A DNA stretch of 64,000 nucleotides from Flammeovirga pectinis. GTDB taxonomy: Bacteria > Bacteroidota > Bacteroidia > Cytophagales > Flammeovirgaceae. The DNA lies in contig NZ_CP034562.1 in assembly GCF_003970675.1 (NCBI RefSeq), positions 2,914,001 through 2,978,000 on the forward strand, read 5' to 3'. How positions within the stretch are numbered: position 1 is the first letter of the stretch; the number at the start of each line of letters is the position of its first letter. A program made the position numbers and the translations under genes. The notes beneath the pieces are model-generated. The model was not told the DNA's origin. It saw only the letters and a list, made by a program, of their open reading frames with translations, and did no database searches. Shown one piece after another: positions 8,794-17,829 of this stretch.

Positions 8794-8837
8794 TAAATTT
8801 GTTTTATGATAGAAGTACTCTTCTTAATTTTAGAAAA

Positions 8838-8908
8838 GAATTAATTAACATAATTAATTCTGTTTTTCATGAAAATCTAAATTTTTCATAGTAAAAGTGA
8901 TTTTCATG
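8838..8908 (-). promoter_or_regulatory. Two stacked inverted repeats in the leader of the cold-shock-domain gene
   Basis: Two perfect 10-bp inverted repeats: GAATTAATTA (8838-8847) with 8851-8860, loop 3 nt; and CATGAAAATC (8868-8877) with 8899-8908, loop 21 nt. Both lie between the start codon (8793) and a possible -7 element at 8923-8930, so they would form hairpins in the 5' leader. Cold-shock mRNAs often carry temperature-sensitive leader structures; that role here is inferred. Confidence 0.5.
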
Positions 8909-8922
8909 TAAACTACATTATA

Positions 8923-8930
8923 CAAAAGTA
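8923..8930 (-). promoter_or_regulatory. Possible -7 element of the cold-shock-domain gene
   Basis: On the minus strand this reads TACTTTTG, matching TAnnTTTG. No TTG is seen at the ideal distance. It predicts a leader of about 120 nt. Confidence 0.35.
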
Positions 8931-9316
8931 GGAACATAAATCAAAATCTAAAGTAAGAATGAAAGTAAATCATATATTTTTCATACATTTATTTACAAAA
9001 AACCAGAATATCACTTCCTATAACACTGATTTTTAGCATTTAAGTACAATTAAATTTATTATGATTTTTTTTTACTCTTTCTTATTTTTCAATTAAAATT
9101 CTCACTTAGAAGTAGACTTCGTACTCTTATGATTCCGAAATATTTAATAATGCAAATAAAACGTTTTTATAAGTATCCATCAAATTTTATCATTTAATAA
9201 AACTAATTAACAACCAATAGCTACTTCTATTGGTCAACTGATTAGTGATTAAGAAATTGTTAGTGTATTTTTGCAAACAATTCCCCACTCTAAGTTTTAG
9301 TATTACTAAATAAATA

Positions 9317-11629
9317 ATGAACAAATTTCATGAGGTATGGCAAAACTATGTCATTCCCTATCTTACTATTATAATTCAGAAAGTAAAAGCCTTTTATCAC
9401 TACTTAACCTTGCACAAGAATAAAGTACTTGGCGGCTGTTTTGGCATTATAGGTATTGGTTTACTTTTCATTCTTCTTTTCTTATCAGGTGTTTTTGGTT
9501 CTTCTTATTCAGACGAAGAACTAATCAATTTTGAAAATGAAACAGCTTCTGTTGTTTACTCAGAAGATAATATTCTTTTAGGTAAGTTCTTTGCAGAAAA
9601 TAGAACAAATGTTAGTTACGATCAATTACCTAAACATCTAGTAAATGCACTGGTTGCAACAGAAGATGCAAGGTACTTTGAACACGAAGGAGTCGACTCT
9701 AGAAGTGTTATTCGTGTTTTAATTAAGAGTATTTTATTAGGAGATAAAAGTAGTGGAGGTGGTAGTACAATAACACAACAACTTGCAAAAAACATGTTTG
9801 GGAGAAAAGACTATGGCCCTTTCTCTATGCTGATAAATAAATCTAATGAGATTAAAATTGCTCAACAATTAGAAGAGTTATTTTCAAAAGAAGAACTACT
9901 CAGTATGTACCTAAACACTATTCCATTTGGTGAAGATGTTTACGGTATAGAATCTGCATCTGAACGCTTTTTCAATAAAAAGGTAAGTGATTTAAAAATT
10001 GAAGAAAGTGCTGTTTTAATCGGTATGCTAAAAGCAAATACCTATTACAACCCAAGGCTATATCCTAAACACTCTCTAAAAAGAAGAAGTGTTGTTCTAC
10101 ATCAAATGCAAAAGTATGATTACATATCAAAAAGTGAATATGATTCTATTGTAAAATTGCCTTTGAAGCTTGACTATGCTAACCCCGAGAATCAGGGTAT
10201 TGCAAATTACTTCTTGGTGCATGTTAAAAGAAATGCTCAAAAAATCATTTCAGAATATAATAAAAAACATAATTCTCATTTAGATATAGAAAGTGATGGT
10301 TTAGTGATTACAACATCATTAAACGCTCAACTTCAATATTATACTCTTCAAGCTTTTCAAAAGCAGCTCGGGAAAATGCAAAATTTAATTGAGAAGCAAT
10401 ATAAAAGCGGAACAAGTAAAAAAGAGCTTGATAGTATCGTTGCAAAACATCTTAAAAGATTAAATGATAGTGATCCCAAAGAAATGAGAGAGTATTTTAC
10501 TTGGGAAGGTACAAAAACTGCAGAGCTGTCTTTATCTGATAGTATTAGAAAGGAGCTTACTTTATTACATGCTGGCTTTTTAGCATTAAACCCTCAAGAT
10601 GGATTTATTAAAGCTTGGGTTGGTGGTATTGATTTTAGAACGCATCCTTACGATCAAGTTACCGCCAAAAGACAGTTGGCTTCAACCTTTAAACCTATCT
10701 TATATACTGCTGCATTAGAGAAAGGCATTCGCCCTTGTAAATACTTGAAAAACGAAATGCCAGAAACGAATGATGAGGAAGCGTGGCAACCAGAAAACTA
10801 TAGTAAAACAAATGGAGGAATGTATTCTATGGCTGCCTCATTAGCTAAATCATTAAATATTCCAACTGTCAATCTCTATAATACTGTCGGTTATTCTAAT
10901 CTAAAAGAATTATGGGAAAAGATGGAATTTTCTTATGAAATCAAAGATTACCCTTCTACTGCACTTGGAACATCAGATGCTAGTTTATTAGAACTTGCTC
11001 GTGCGTATTCTTCATTTGCAAATGGAGGTTATTTAATCAATCCACGTTTTATCACGTCAATTAAAACACCTGATGGTAAGGTAATCTATGAATCATCGGA
11101 AGCTGTGGTATCTAAAAGAGTAATTAGTGAGGAATCTTCTCTACTTATGAGTGCAATTTTACAGAAAGCATTGAATAATGGAACAGGTGCTTCTATGAGG
11201 AGTGTTTACGGTGTTAGATTACCACTTGCAGGAAAGACAGGAACCTCACAAAGTTATGGAGATGCTTGGTTTGCCTCTTTTAATCCTAATTTAGTAATGG
11301 TGACTAGAGTTGGAGCTTCTTCCCAATCTATTCATTTTAATACAGGTAGATATGGTACAGGTAGTACATTGGCATTACCAATTACTGCCTTAACTCTTCA
11401 GAAAGTTGAAAAAAACAAAGAACTATCTCATGAGCTTTTTACTTACTTTCCTGCTTTACCACATTATTTGGATGGAGCATTAGATTGTGAAGATTACAAA
11501 GAAGGAACTGATGTTCAGATGTTTTTTAATAATGTTTTTAAGAAAAAAACTGAAGAGGAAAAAGAAACTAAAAGACAAGAGAGAAAAAAACGAAGAGAGG
11601 AACGAAAAAAACGAAGGCAACAAAACTAA
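9317..11629 (+). CDS. Penicillin-binding protein 1A (bifunctional transglycosylase/transpeptidase)
   Basis: 770 residues. A cytoplasmic stretch and one transmembrane helix (about 38-62) lead into a GT51 glycosyltransferase domain with the EDARYFEHEGVD motif (catalytic Glu) and GGSTITQQLAKN. A transpeptidase domain follows with STFK (Ser456), SLN in the SLAKSLNIPTVN segment, and KTGT. It polymerises and crosslinks peptidoglycan in the periplasm. The C-terminal 30 residues are a Lys/Arg/Glu tail. The gene stands alone between the cold-shock-domain leader and a bidirectional terminator. Confidence 0.94.
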   Translation: MNKFHEVWQNYVIPYLTIIIQKVKAFYHYLTLHKNKVLGGCFGIIGIGLLFILLFLSGVFGSSYSDEELINFENETASVVYSEDNILLGKFFAENRTNVSYDQLPKHLVNALVATEDARYFEHEGVDSRSVIRVLIKSILLGDKSSGGGSTITQQLAKNMFGRKDYGPFSMLINKSNEIKIAQQLEELFSKEELLSMYLNTIPFGEDVYGIESASERFFNKKVSDLKIEESAVLIGMLKANTYYNPRLYPKHSLKRRSVVLHQMQKYDYISKSEYDSIVKLPLKLDYANPENQGIANYFLVHVKRNAQKIISEYNKKHNSHLDIESDGLVITTSLNAQLQYYTLQAFQKQLGKMQNLIEKQYKSGTSKKELDSIVAKHLKRLNDSDPKEMREYFTWEGTKTAELSLSDSIRKELTLLHAGFLALNPQDGFIKAWVGGIDFRTHPYDQVTAKRQLASTFKPILYTAALEKGIRPCKYLKNEMPETNDEEAWQPENYSKTNGGMYSMAASLAKSLNIPTVNLYNTVGYSNLKELWEKMEFSYEIKDYPSTALGTSDASLLELARAYSSFANGGYLINPRFITSIKTPDGKVIYESSEAVVSKRVISEESSLLMSAILQKALNNGTGASMRSVYGVRLPLAGKTGTSQSYGDAWFASFNPNLVMVTRVGASSQSIHFNTGRYGTGSTLALPITALTLQKVEKNKELSHELFTYFPALPHYLDGALDCEDYKEGTDVQMFFNNVFKKKTEEEKETKRQERKKRREERKKRRQQN

Positions 11630-11653
11630 TAATCAGCAATAATATTTAAACGT

Positions 11654-11689
11654 AAAAAAAGCGGACAACTGTAGTTGCTCCGCTTTTTT
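11654..11689. terminator. Bidirectional terminator
   Basis: A 10-bp outer stem (AAAAAAGCGG at 11655-11664 with 11680-11689) and an inner 5-bp stem CAACT/AGTTG separated by a small bulge. It serves pbp1A and the converging DUF4251 gene. Confidence 0.85.
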
Positions 11690-11716
11690 CTAATTATTTA
11701 AATCTTAATTTTCTTT

Positions 11717-12334
11717 CTAGTAACGAGTTGTACCCTCATAAGAAGAACTTAAAGAATTAGGTTTTAATTCGCCTCTAAATTTTAATTCTGCTGCACTAAA
11801 ATCTCCTTCTACTGAAGAGTTAGCCCAACTACCATCAGCTTCTAATTCAATAGAAACATCAGCCATCATTGTAGGTCCTTGTACATGGAAAGTAACACGT
11901 GTCATTTGGTTTTTAGGATTGGTAGTTACTTTATAATCTGAAATATTACCATCGACAGTAACACCTCCTACTCCATTAAAACCAACTAATTGAGTGAATG
12001 ATAACTGAACTACAGCTCTATCTCCAGTTACTTTTACAAAGTTAATAGAAGGGTCTACGTTTACCATATTTCCTCTTCGATCAAAAGCTTGGTTAGCTTC
12101 CAATGTATATGTCTTATTATTAATTGCAGCAATATTTTGAGCATGTTCTACTTGCTCTTCTTCTAAACGTGCTTCTTTTTTCTTTTCTTTAGCGGCTTTC
12201 TTTGCTGCTTTTTTCTCAGCTTTAGTTTCTTTTTTAGTAGCTGTATCTTGAGCAAAACTATTTCCTACGCCAAATGAGATTGTAAGTAAAAATAATAGAC
12301 CTAAGATGCGATTAATTGATTGAATATTTTTCAT
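11717..12334 (-). CDS. DUF4251 secreted protein
   Basis: 205 residues. A signal peptide (about 1-29, ending SFA-QD) is followed by a Lys/Ala/Glu-rich stretch (about 33-65) and a DUF4251 domain, recognised from the TYTLEANQAFDRRGNMVNVDP opening, then strands such as FVKVTGDRAVVQLSF and the VGGVTVDGNISDY segment. DUF4251 proteins are restricted mainly to Bacteroidota and are exported; no enzyme activity is known. The charged stretch could be a linker or periplasmic coil. Its promoter region lies in the 160-nt spacer from the divergent monophosphatase gene, which also has an imperfect hairpin of TTGTAAT/ATTACAA at 12449-12466. Confidence 0.87.
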   Translation of the reverse strand: MKNIQSINRILGLLFLLTISFGVGNSFAQDTATKKETKAEKKAAKKAAKEKKKEARLEEEQVEHAQNIAAINNKTYTLEANQAFDRRGNMVNVDPSINFVKVTGDRAVVQLSFTQLVGFNGVGGVTVDGNISDYKVTTNPKNQMTRVTFHVQGPTMMADVSIELEADGSWANSSVEGDFSAAELKFRGELKPNSLSSSYEGTTRY

Positions 12335-12495
12335 TTTATTTTTTGTTTAAGTGTAATTGATATAACGCACTTTTTTCAAACATAAATTTTAGATAATGAT
12401 TAAATAGTATCAATTTATAACTATAATTGAATAGTAATTGAAAAAAAGTTGTAATCGTAATTACAATTAGTATTAATCTAACAATAAATTAAACT

Positions 12496-13293
12496 ATGCA
12501 GGACTATAAAGATATTTGTCATAAAGTAGTAAAGCTTACTGATGAAGTTGCTTCTTTTATTGCAGAAGAGAGAACAAACTTTGATAGTTCTAAAATTGAG
12601 TACAAAGGTTTAAATGACCTAGTATCTTATGTTGATAAAACTGCAGAAAAGAAAATTGTTGATGGATTAATGAAAATCCTTCCTGATGCAGGGTTTATTG
12701 GTGAAGAAGGTACAAATAGAAGTTCGAAAAATGGATTAAAATGGATTATTGATCCTTTAGATGGAACAACAAACTTTATTCATGGAATTCCAATTTTCTC
12801 AATAAGTATTGCACTAATATCTACAACAGATTATTGTTTAGGAGTAGTTAGAGAAGTAAACTTAAACGAGTGTTTTTATGCTTGGAAAGATGGAGGGGCT
12901 TTTCTAAATGGCGTTCCTATTTCTGTTTCTAGTCAGCAAAATTTAAAAAGTGGTCTAATTGCAACAGGCTTCCCTTATTACAATTTTGAAAAAATGCCTC
13001 AATATATGAATATCCTTATGGGCATGATGAAAGGTTGTCATGGTATTCGTAGGCTTGGTTCTGCTGCAGTTGATTTAGCTTATGTTGCTTGTGGTAGACT
13101 TGAAGGCTTTTTTGAATATAACCTTAATGCATGGGATGTTGCTGGAGGAAGTATTATTGTAAAAGAAGCAGGAGGAACAGTAACTACTTTTTCTAATGAA
13201 GATACATTTATAGAAGACAGAGAAATTATTGCAGCTCCACCAGTTATACATAAAGAGATGCAATCTATTATATACAAAAAATGGAATAGTTAA
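12496..13293 (+). CDS. Inositol-monophosphatase-family phosphatase (SuhB-like)
   Basis: 265 residues with the metal-binding motifs of the family: GEEGTNRS (first Glu), WIIDPLDGTTNFIHG (Asp, Asp, Gly, Thr) and WDVAGGSIIVKEAGG near the C-terminus. These Mg-dependent, lithium-sensitive enzymes remove phosphate from myo-inositol 1-phosphate or related small phosphates such as histidinol phosphate or PAP; the substrate is not fixed by sequence. Length and motif spacing are normal. The last codons and the TAA stop lie inside the terminator hairpin. Confidence 0.9.
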   Translation: MQDYKDICHKVVKLTDEVASFIAEERTNFDSSKIEYKGLNDLVSYVDKTAEKKIVDGLMKILPDAGFIGEEGTNRSSKNGLKWIIDPLDGTTNFIHGIPIFSISIALISTTDYCLGVVREVNLNECFYAWKDGGAFLNGVPISVSSQQNLKSGLIATGFPYYNFEKMPQYMNILMGMMKGCHGIRRLGSAAVDLAYVACGRLEGFFEYNLNAWDVAGGSIIVKEAGGTVTTFSNEDTFIEDREIIAAPPVIHKEMQSIIYKKWNS

Positions 13294-13307
13294 CTATTCC
13301 ATTTTTT
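13275..13307. terminator. Palindromic bidirectional terminator containing a stop codon
   Basis: Perfect palindrome centred between 13291 and 13292 (ATGGAATAGTT and its complement), flanked by A and T runs. The monophosphatase TAA stop (13291-13293) lies at its centre, so the ribosome finishes in the hairpin. It also serves the converging lipoprotein gene. Confidence 0.85.
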
Positions 13308-13323
13308 CCTTCCTTATTTATAA

Positions 13324-13755
13324 CTAGTTAATTCCCTTTGTGGATAAATTATAAAAATTAGAAGAAGTAAATTCGTCTTTATAAGATGACTTTAACTCAA
13401 TCTTATAGTCTGTTAAACTATCAAGATCTTCGAAAAATAAATTTTCAGTCAATACATCATCTTTTATCTGTATCTTTTTATATGATATTGTGTTTTTATC
13501 ATCTACTTCATTAGAGGATAGGTTTACAAATCTGTAATGTAAATTATAATATCCTCTTTCGTCTTTTTTCCAACCTACTATTTTTACATCAATACTTAAT
13601 TGGGATAATGAATCTTCAACTTCAACCTCTTGAGCATCATGAAAAACATGAGTTATAGGGTCAGTAGTCAATACTAAAGGTTCATCATCAGTAAGGTCAC
13701 AGGAAATAAATAATGCTAATATTGGAAGTATATAAATAATTGTCTTTTTCATCAT
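13324..13755 (-). CDS. Small lipoprotein, unknown function
   Basis: About 143 residues. The N-terminus MMKKTIIYILPILALFISC is a lipoprotein signal with a plausible lipobox (LFISC), followed by an acidic start (DLTDDEP) to the mature protein. The rest is beta-rich and hydrophilic and may be a small immunoglobulin-like or fibronectin-like domain (conserved-looking YYNLHYRFVNLSSNEV), but I do not recognise a family. An upstream ATG at 13770 adds five residues; the later start leaves a normal signal peptide. It likely sits in the outer membrane, as is usual for Bacteroidota lipoproteins. Confidence 0.75.
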   Translation of the reverse strand: MMKKTIIYILPILALFISCDLTDDEPLVLTTDPITHVFHDAQEVEVEDSLSQLSIDVKIVGWKKDERGYYNLHYRFVNLSSNEVDDKNTISYKKIQIKDDVLTENLFFEDLDSLTDYKIELKSSYKDEFTSSNFYNLSTKGIN

Positions 13756-13865
13756 AATATTTTTATTCATCCTTATGACAACTCAAAGTAGAAGGTTGAC
13801 AACAAAAGTATTGCTTTTTTTAGAAAAACTAAAAATATTTCTAGACGTCATATATTTCAATAACA

Positions 13866-13905
13866 AAAAAGGCTAGTAAAAAGTTGAATTTTCACTAGCC
13901 TTTTT
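13866..13905 (-). terminator. Terminator of the amylase gene
   Basis: A 12-bp perfect stem (13866-13877 with 13894-13905, core AGGCTAGT) with T-run on the minus strand, about 28 nt after the stop codon. Confidence 0.85.
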
Positions 13906-13932
13906 CAATATAATTTAGAGTGTTATCGACTA

Positions 13933-15810
13933 TTACTCAATCACTAACATCAATGATGTCATTGCAGGAACTTTTAAAGTACCTTTTGATAGATCATAAG
14001 TTTCGCCCGTTAAAACATTCTTAGCAGATTTTGCACCTTGAAGAGATTCTTCATAATGAGCTAACTCTACATCTTTATCTTCAACGTTCTTATTAAAGAT
14101 TGTCATAACTTTAGTAGACTCATCAAATCTAAACATTACAAAAATTTCATTTGCAGGAGCATACTGTTTTAATTTACCATCGTGTAATGCTGGAGTATCT
14201 CTTCTAAATGTTGTCAATGTTTTTACAAAGTACAATGCATCTTCTTGTTCTTTAGATAAACCTTCACCTTTAAAAACGTTGGCTTTATCACCTTCCCATC
14301 CACCAGGCATATCTTCACGGATGTAAGCATGATCTTCCGGATGATCTACATTACCCATTAAAATCTCTGTTCCGTAGAAAATTTGAGGTATCCCTCTTGT
14401 TGTGTAGATGTACATTAATCCCATTTTAAACAAGTCATAATTTTCATTTACTTGGTTAAAAAAACGAGGTGTATCATGATTATCGGGGAAAATAACTAAG
14501 TTATAAGGATCAGCATATAAGAAATCTGCAGCTAGTGTTTCATATACTTCATTAAAAGTATTTGAGTAAGGAGCGATTTCTTTATTTAATGAACGCTTTA
14601 ATGCTGCTTGAACAGGAAAATCCATAAGTGAAGGTAAATAAGATTCATATCCGTTTGCATTCACTTTTCCTTTTTGCCATCTCGAAACAATTGCAGGATT
14701 TTCTGACCATTCTTCTCCAACAATATTGAAGTTAGGATATTCTAGCATAATTCTACGAGACCATTCTGCCATAAAATTAGCATCTGGATATGAATAAGTA
14801 TCTTGTCTAATACCTCCAAGATCTCCGAACTCTACCCACCAAATTGAGTTTTGAATCAAATAATTAGCTAATAGCTCGTTCTTTTGATTTAAATCAGGCA
14901 TTGAATCTACAAACCATCCATCAGCATGTCCTTTTCTATCAGTTTCTGTTCCATAAGGATCAGCTAAAGAAACTCTTTGATGTGTTGAATAAGGTTTTTT
15001 CTCTAAATCTTGGTAGTTATACCAATCAGCTGTTGGAAGATCTTTTGTCCACCAATGGTCAAGACCACAGTGGTTTTCAATCTGATCCATAATCAATTTT
15101 ATACCTCTTTTCTTTGCTTCAGCAGATAGGCGTACATAATCTTCATTAGAACCGAATCTCTCGTCAATTTTATAATAATCTGTTGTAGAATAACCATGAT
15201 ATGAATATACTTCCATATCATTTTCTAAAAGAGGGTTTACCCAAAGCGCTGTAAAACCTAAATCTTGAATATAATCTAAGTTGTTTATAATTCCTTGGAT
15301 GTCACCACCGTGTCTACCAGACATATTTGAACGATCTGCAGCTTCTTTTAAACCATCTACTGTATCATTTTCAGGAACTCCATTTGCAAAACGGTCGGGA
15401 GTAATTAAATACATTACGTCTTTATTAGAAAAACCCTGACGGCCTGCAGAATTCTCTCTTCTTTCTTTTAATTCGTAGTTATAAGTGAAAACTACTTTAC
15501 CTTTTTGCTTAAATTCAATTGGGAATGATCCGGCTTTTACATCATCCGAAATCTTTAATATTAAAAATAGATAATTAGCATTTTCTACTTTTATTGTTTG
15601 GTCTAACTGTACACCTTCGTAAGATAATGAAGGTGTTAAATTTGAGATCTCTTTACCGTGAATTAACAATTGTAACTCTGGGTGCTCCATACCGGCCCAC
15701 CAAAATGCTGGTTCAACTCTATCAATTGATACTTTTGTTTTAGCAGAAGCTAATTGAAAAGCAGCAAACAACATTAAAGTTAAGGCGAGTGTTATTCTTT
15801 TCATGTTCAT
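13933..15810 (-). CDS. Secreted GH13 alpha-amylase-family enzyme (neopullulanase/cyclomaltodextrinase type)
   Basis: 625 residues. A signal peptide (about 1-23, ending ASA-KT) leads to an N-terminal beta domain of the cyclomaltodextrinase-N type, then the GH13 barrel from about residue 130. Active-site residues are the nucleophile D337 (GIRQDTYSY), acid/base E366 (VGEEW) and transition-state D446 (PDNHDTPRF). A C-terminal beta domain ends the protein. Enzymes of this layout, such as Bacteroides SusA, cleave starch, pullulan or cyclodextrins in the periplasm. No SusCD pair or other starch genes are nearby, so this is an isolated member rather than a polysaccharide utilisation locus. Confidence 0.92.
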   Translation of the reverse strand: MNMKRITLALTLMLFAAFQLASAKTKVSIDRVEPAFWWAGMEHPELQLLIHGKEISNLTPSLSYEGVQLDQTIKVENANYLFLILKISDDVKAGSFPIEFKQKGKVVFTYNYELKERRENSAGRQGFSNKDVMYLITPDRFANGVPENDTVDGLKEAADRSNMSGRHGGDIQGIINNLDYIQDLGFTALWVNPLLENDMEVYSYHGYSTTDYYKIDERFGSNEDYVRLSAEAKKRGIKLIMDQIENHCGLDHWWTKDLPTADWYNYQDLEKKPYSTHQRVSLADPYGTETDRKGHADGWFVDSMPDLNQKNELLANYLIQNSIWWVEFGDLGGIRQDTYSYPDANFMAEWSRRIMLEYPNFNIVGEEWSENPAIVSRWQKGKVNANGYESYLPSLMDFPVQAALKRSLNKEIAPYSNTFNEVYETLAADFLYADPYNLVIFPDNHDTPRFFNQVNENYDLFKMGLMYIYTTRGIPQIFYGTEILMGNVDHPEDHAYIREDMPGGWEGDKANVFKGEGLSKEQEDALYFVKTLTTFRRDTPALHDGKLKQYAPANEIFVMFRFDESTKVMTIFNKNVEDKDVELAHYEESLQGAKSAKNVLTGETYDLSKGTLKVPAMTSLMLVIE

Positions 15811-16015
15811 TGTAAATAAGTATATAATTAAAATTTCATTATCTTCTATATGTGTATCTAAGACACTACAAACATGAGGGTTTAATTATAAATTTACAAT
15901 AATAACCAGGGTACAAAAAGTATACAAAGAGAAATACAAAGTAAACAAAACACTCAAAAACAGCATCTATATGACTTTTAAGTCATTTACTAGGTAAACA
16001 TGCTAATAATCAATG

Positions 16016-16243
16016 TTATTTACTTTTTGCTTCTTCATCTTTCTTTTTTGCAGCTTCTGCTACTTTCTCATCCATTTCTTTCCTCATTTCAACAAGTGTT
16101 TTAAACTTAATAAAAGCACCAATTACAAATAAAGGAAACGAGCTACAAGCTAAAACCCACTTAATTACAGTATCATCTCTAAAAACTGTAACTGCTAAAA
16201 TTACTGCTGCAACTCCTATTAATGTAAAAATATAACCTATCAT
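16016..16243 (-). CDS. Small two-helix membrane protein, translationally coupled to yheT
   Basis: 75 residues: two transmembrane helices (about 3-21 and 30-47) and a charged C-terminal tail rich in Lys and Glu. The ATG at 16243-16241 overlaps the TGA of the upstream yheT-like gene (16242-16240) as ATGA, the classical coupling arrangement, and this decides the start; a longer frame beginning at 16303 would overlap yheT by 64 nt. Function is unknown. It is the last gene of a three-gene operon. Confidence 0.78.
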   Translation of the reverse strand: MIGYIFTLIGVAAVILAVTVFRDDTVIKWVLACSSFPLFVIGAFIKFKTLVEMRKEMDEKVAEAAKKKDEEAKSK

Positions 16244-17214
16244 GAAAAATTTTCTTTGTTTGTTATTAGTTGAATAAAGTTGAGGACTCTTTCTAAATAC
16301 CACCTTTGCTTATTTAAGGATATTAAAAAGCCTACATGTCCTCCATATTTAGGTGTTTCTAAAAAAACATTTTTATTCTGTTCCGCTTCATAATATGGGT
16401 AACACTCTTTTGAGAGAAAAGGATCATCTAATGCATTAATAATTAATGTTGGTTTGATTATTCCTCTTAAAAACTGCTTTGAACTACATTTTGTCCAATA
16501 ATCTTCAGCATCTCTAAAGCCATGTGCTGGAGCCGTATATTCATCGTCGAAAGCTACAAATGTTTTTGCTGCTGCAATTTTAGTGATTTTTTCTGAGGAT
16601 GGGTCAAATGTTTCTAATTTTTGAATAGCTTTTAACTTTAAAGACCTCAAAAAATTATTTAAATAGAGCCAATTACTTCTTAATTGTAATGTCTTTGCTG
16701 ATGTATTTAAATCACATGGAACTGAGATAGCAACTGCACCAATTACTTTTTGATTAATTTTTTGAGCTTTTTCTCCTAAATATTTTAAGGTGATATTCCC
16801 TCCTAAACTGAAACCAATAATCATTATTTTATCATACTCATCGGCTATTTCATTGACTAATAAATCAAGGTCATCTGTTTTACCACTATGATAAGAATAG
16901 TATTTTGTATTAGGTTCACCGCTACAACTTCTATGATTGATTGCCCAAATATCATAATAACTAGAAAAGTAATCTGACATTTCTAAAATATATGGAGAAG
17001 AGGATGACCCTTCTAATCCATGCAATAGAATAATTGCCATCTTATGGTTGTTGAGAATTGTATCAACATCAAAAAAATCTTTATCGAGGGTAAAATATCT
17101 TCTCCTATTAAATATTGGAGTTTTTTTCTTCTGAAATCTATTTGCTGCAATTGTATTTATATGACCGTTTCTAAAAATTAAATCCGGCAAGTACATAGAG
17201 TTAACTACAGGCAT
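16240..17214 (-). CDS. yheT: YheT-family alpha/beta hydrolase
   Basis: 324 residues of the alpha/beta-hydrolase family that includes E. coli YheT and eukaryotic ABHD1/3. The oxyanion segment LLHGLEGSSSSPY, the NHRSCSGEPN segment characteristic of the family, the nucleophile elbow GFSLGGN and a C-terminal GGHVGF His motif are all present. Members are esterases or lipases with poorly defined bacterial substrates. It starts 2 nt after the GNAT gene's stop and overlaps the next small membrane gene by 4 nt. Confidence 0.9.
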   Translation of the reverse strand: MPVVNSMYLPDLIFRNGHINTIAANRFQKKKTPIFNRRRYFTLDKDFFDVDTILNNHKMAIILLHGLEGSSSSPYILEMSDYFSSYYDIWAINHRSCSGEPNTKYYSYHSGKTDDLDLLVNEIADEYDKIMIIGFSLGGNITLKYLGEKAQKINQKVIGAVAISVPCDLNTSAKTLQLRSNWLYLNNFLRSLKLKAIQKLETFDPSSEKITKIAAAKTFVAFDDEYTAPAHGFRDAEDYWTKCSSKQFLRGIIKPTLIINALDDPFLSKECYPYYEAEQNKNVFLETPKYGGHVGFLISLNKQRWYLERVLNFIQLITNKENFS

Positions 17215-17216
17215 AT

Positions 17217-17705
17217 TTATAATTCTTTAATCATCCATATATTACATCCATGGTGAGATGTATTTCCTAAAGGGGCTTCTAGATTTTTAAAACCTAGACG
17301 TTTATAGAGAGCTACTCCTTTCACTAATTCAGGCATTGTTTCTAAATAACATGAAGTATACCCATTGTCTTTAGCAAAAGTTAAACAGTAATTCAATAGT
17401 TTTTGACCATAACCTTTACCTCTCCCCTCTCTAGAAAGGTATATTTTTTGGAGTTCACATACTGAATTATCTGCACCAATTAATTTACCTATACCAGCAC
17501 CTCCAATTACTTTATTATTTTCTTCTAAAATAAAATACTCAATTCCATTTTCTGCATATACTTTTGATAATTCTCCTAATTGTTTATCAAAATAAGCAGT
17601 ACCTGGTAAGGCTGCGTTATGTTCTTCTAATGCTCCTTTTATTATTTTTTCAATAAAAACATTATCATTAGGTCTTATTACTCTAATAGAATACATATAA
17701 TACAT
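17217..17705 (-). CDS. GNAT-family N-acetyltransferase
   Basis: 162 residues of the GNAT fold. The acetyl-CoA loop is REGRGKGYGQKLLNYCL (the R/Q-x-x-G-x-G/A motif), followed by a typical GYTSCYLETMPELVKGVALYKRLGF segment. The acceptor is unknown. Methionines at 17705 and 17696 could both start it; the first is given, the second (MYSIRVIRP) fits the domain better. It heads an operon with yheT and the small membrane protein, separated by only 2 nt. Confidence 0.9.
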   Translation of the reverse strand: MYYMYSIRVIRPNDNVFIEKIIKGALEEHNAALPGTAYFDKQLGELSKVYAENGIEYFILEENNKVIGGAGIGKLIGADNSVCELQKIYLSREGRGKGYGQKLLNYCLTFAKDNGYTSCYLETMPELVKGVALYKRLGFKNLEAPLGNTSHHGCNIWMIKEL

Positions 17706-17783
17706 TACTAGTTAATTAGGTCACAAAAGTAATGCAAATAACATTATAAAATACATTCCATTCTTATTAACCTAAAATGTAAT

Positions 17784-17815
17784 AAAAAAAGGAAGCCTTT
17801 CGACTTCCTTTTTTT
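17784..17815 (-). terminator. Terminator of the 132-residue lipoprotein gene
   Basis: A 12-bp perfect stem (AAAAAAAGGAAG at 17784-17795 with 17804-17815), 8-nt loop, T-run on the minus strand, 15 nt after the stop. Confidence 0.88.
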
Positions 17816-17829
17816 ACTGTTAGTATTTT

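Larger units (their letters stand above)
8794..9316. other. 523-nt AT-rich intergenic region between divergent genes
   Basis: No gene is recognised. The left third holds the structured leader and a possible -7 element of the cold-shock-domain gene. The right end has TATTTTTG at 9266-9273, 44 nt before the pbp1A start, as a possible -7 element without a good -33 partner. The middle holds several TTTTCAT/ATGAAAA words but no clear repeat unit. Confidence 0.6.

Noticed and set aside
13933-15810. Starch utilisation (Sus) locus around the amylase
   Set aside because: No SusC/SusD pair, regulator or other glycosidase adjoins; the TonB receptor at 28 kb is of another type.
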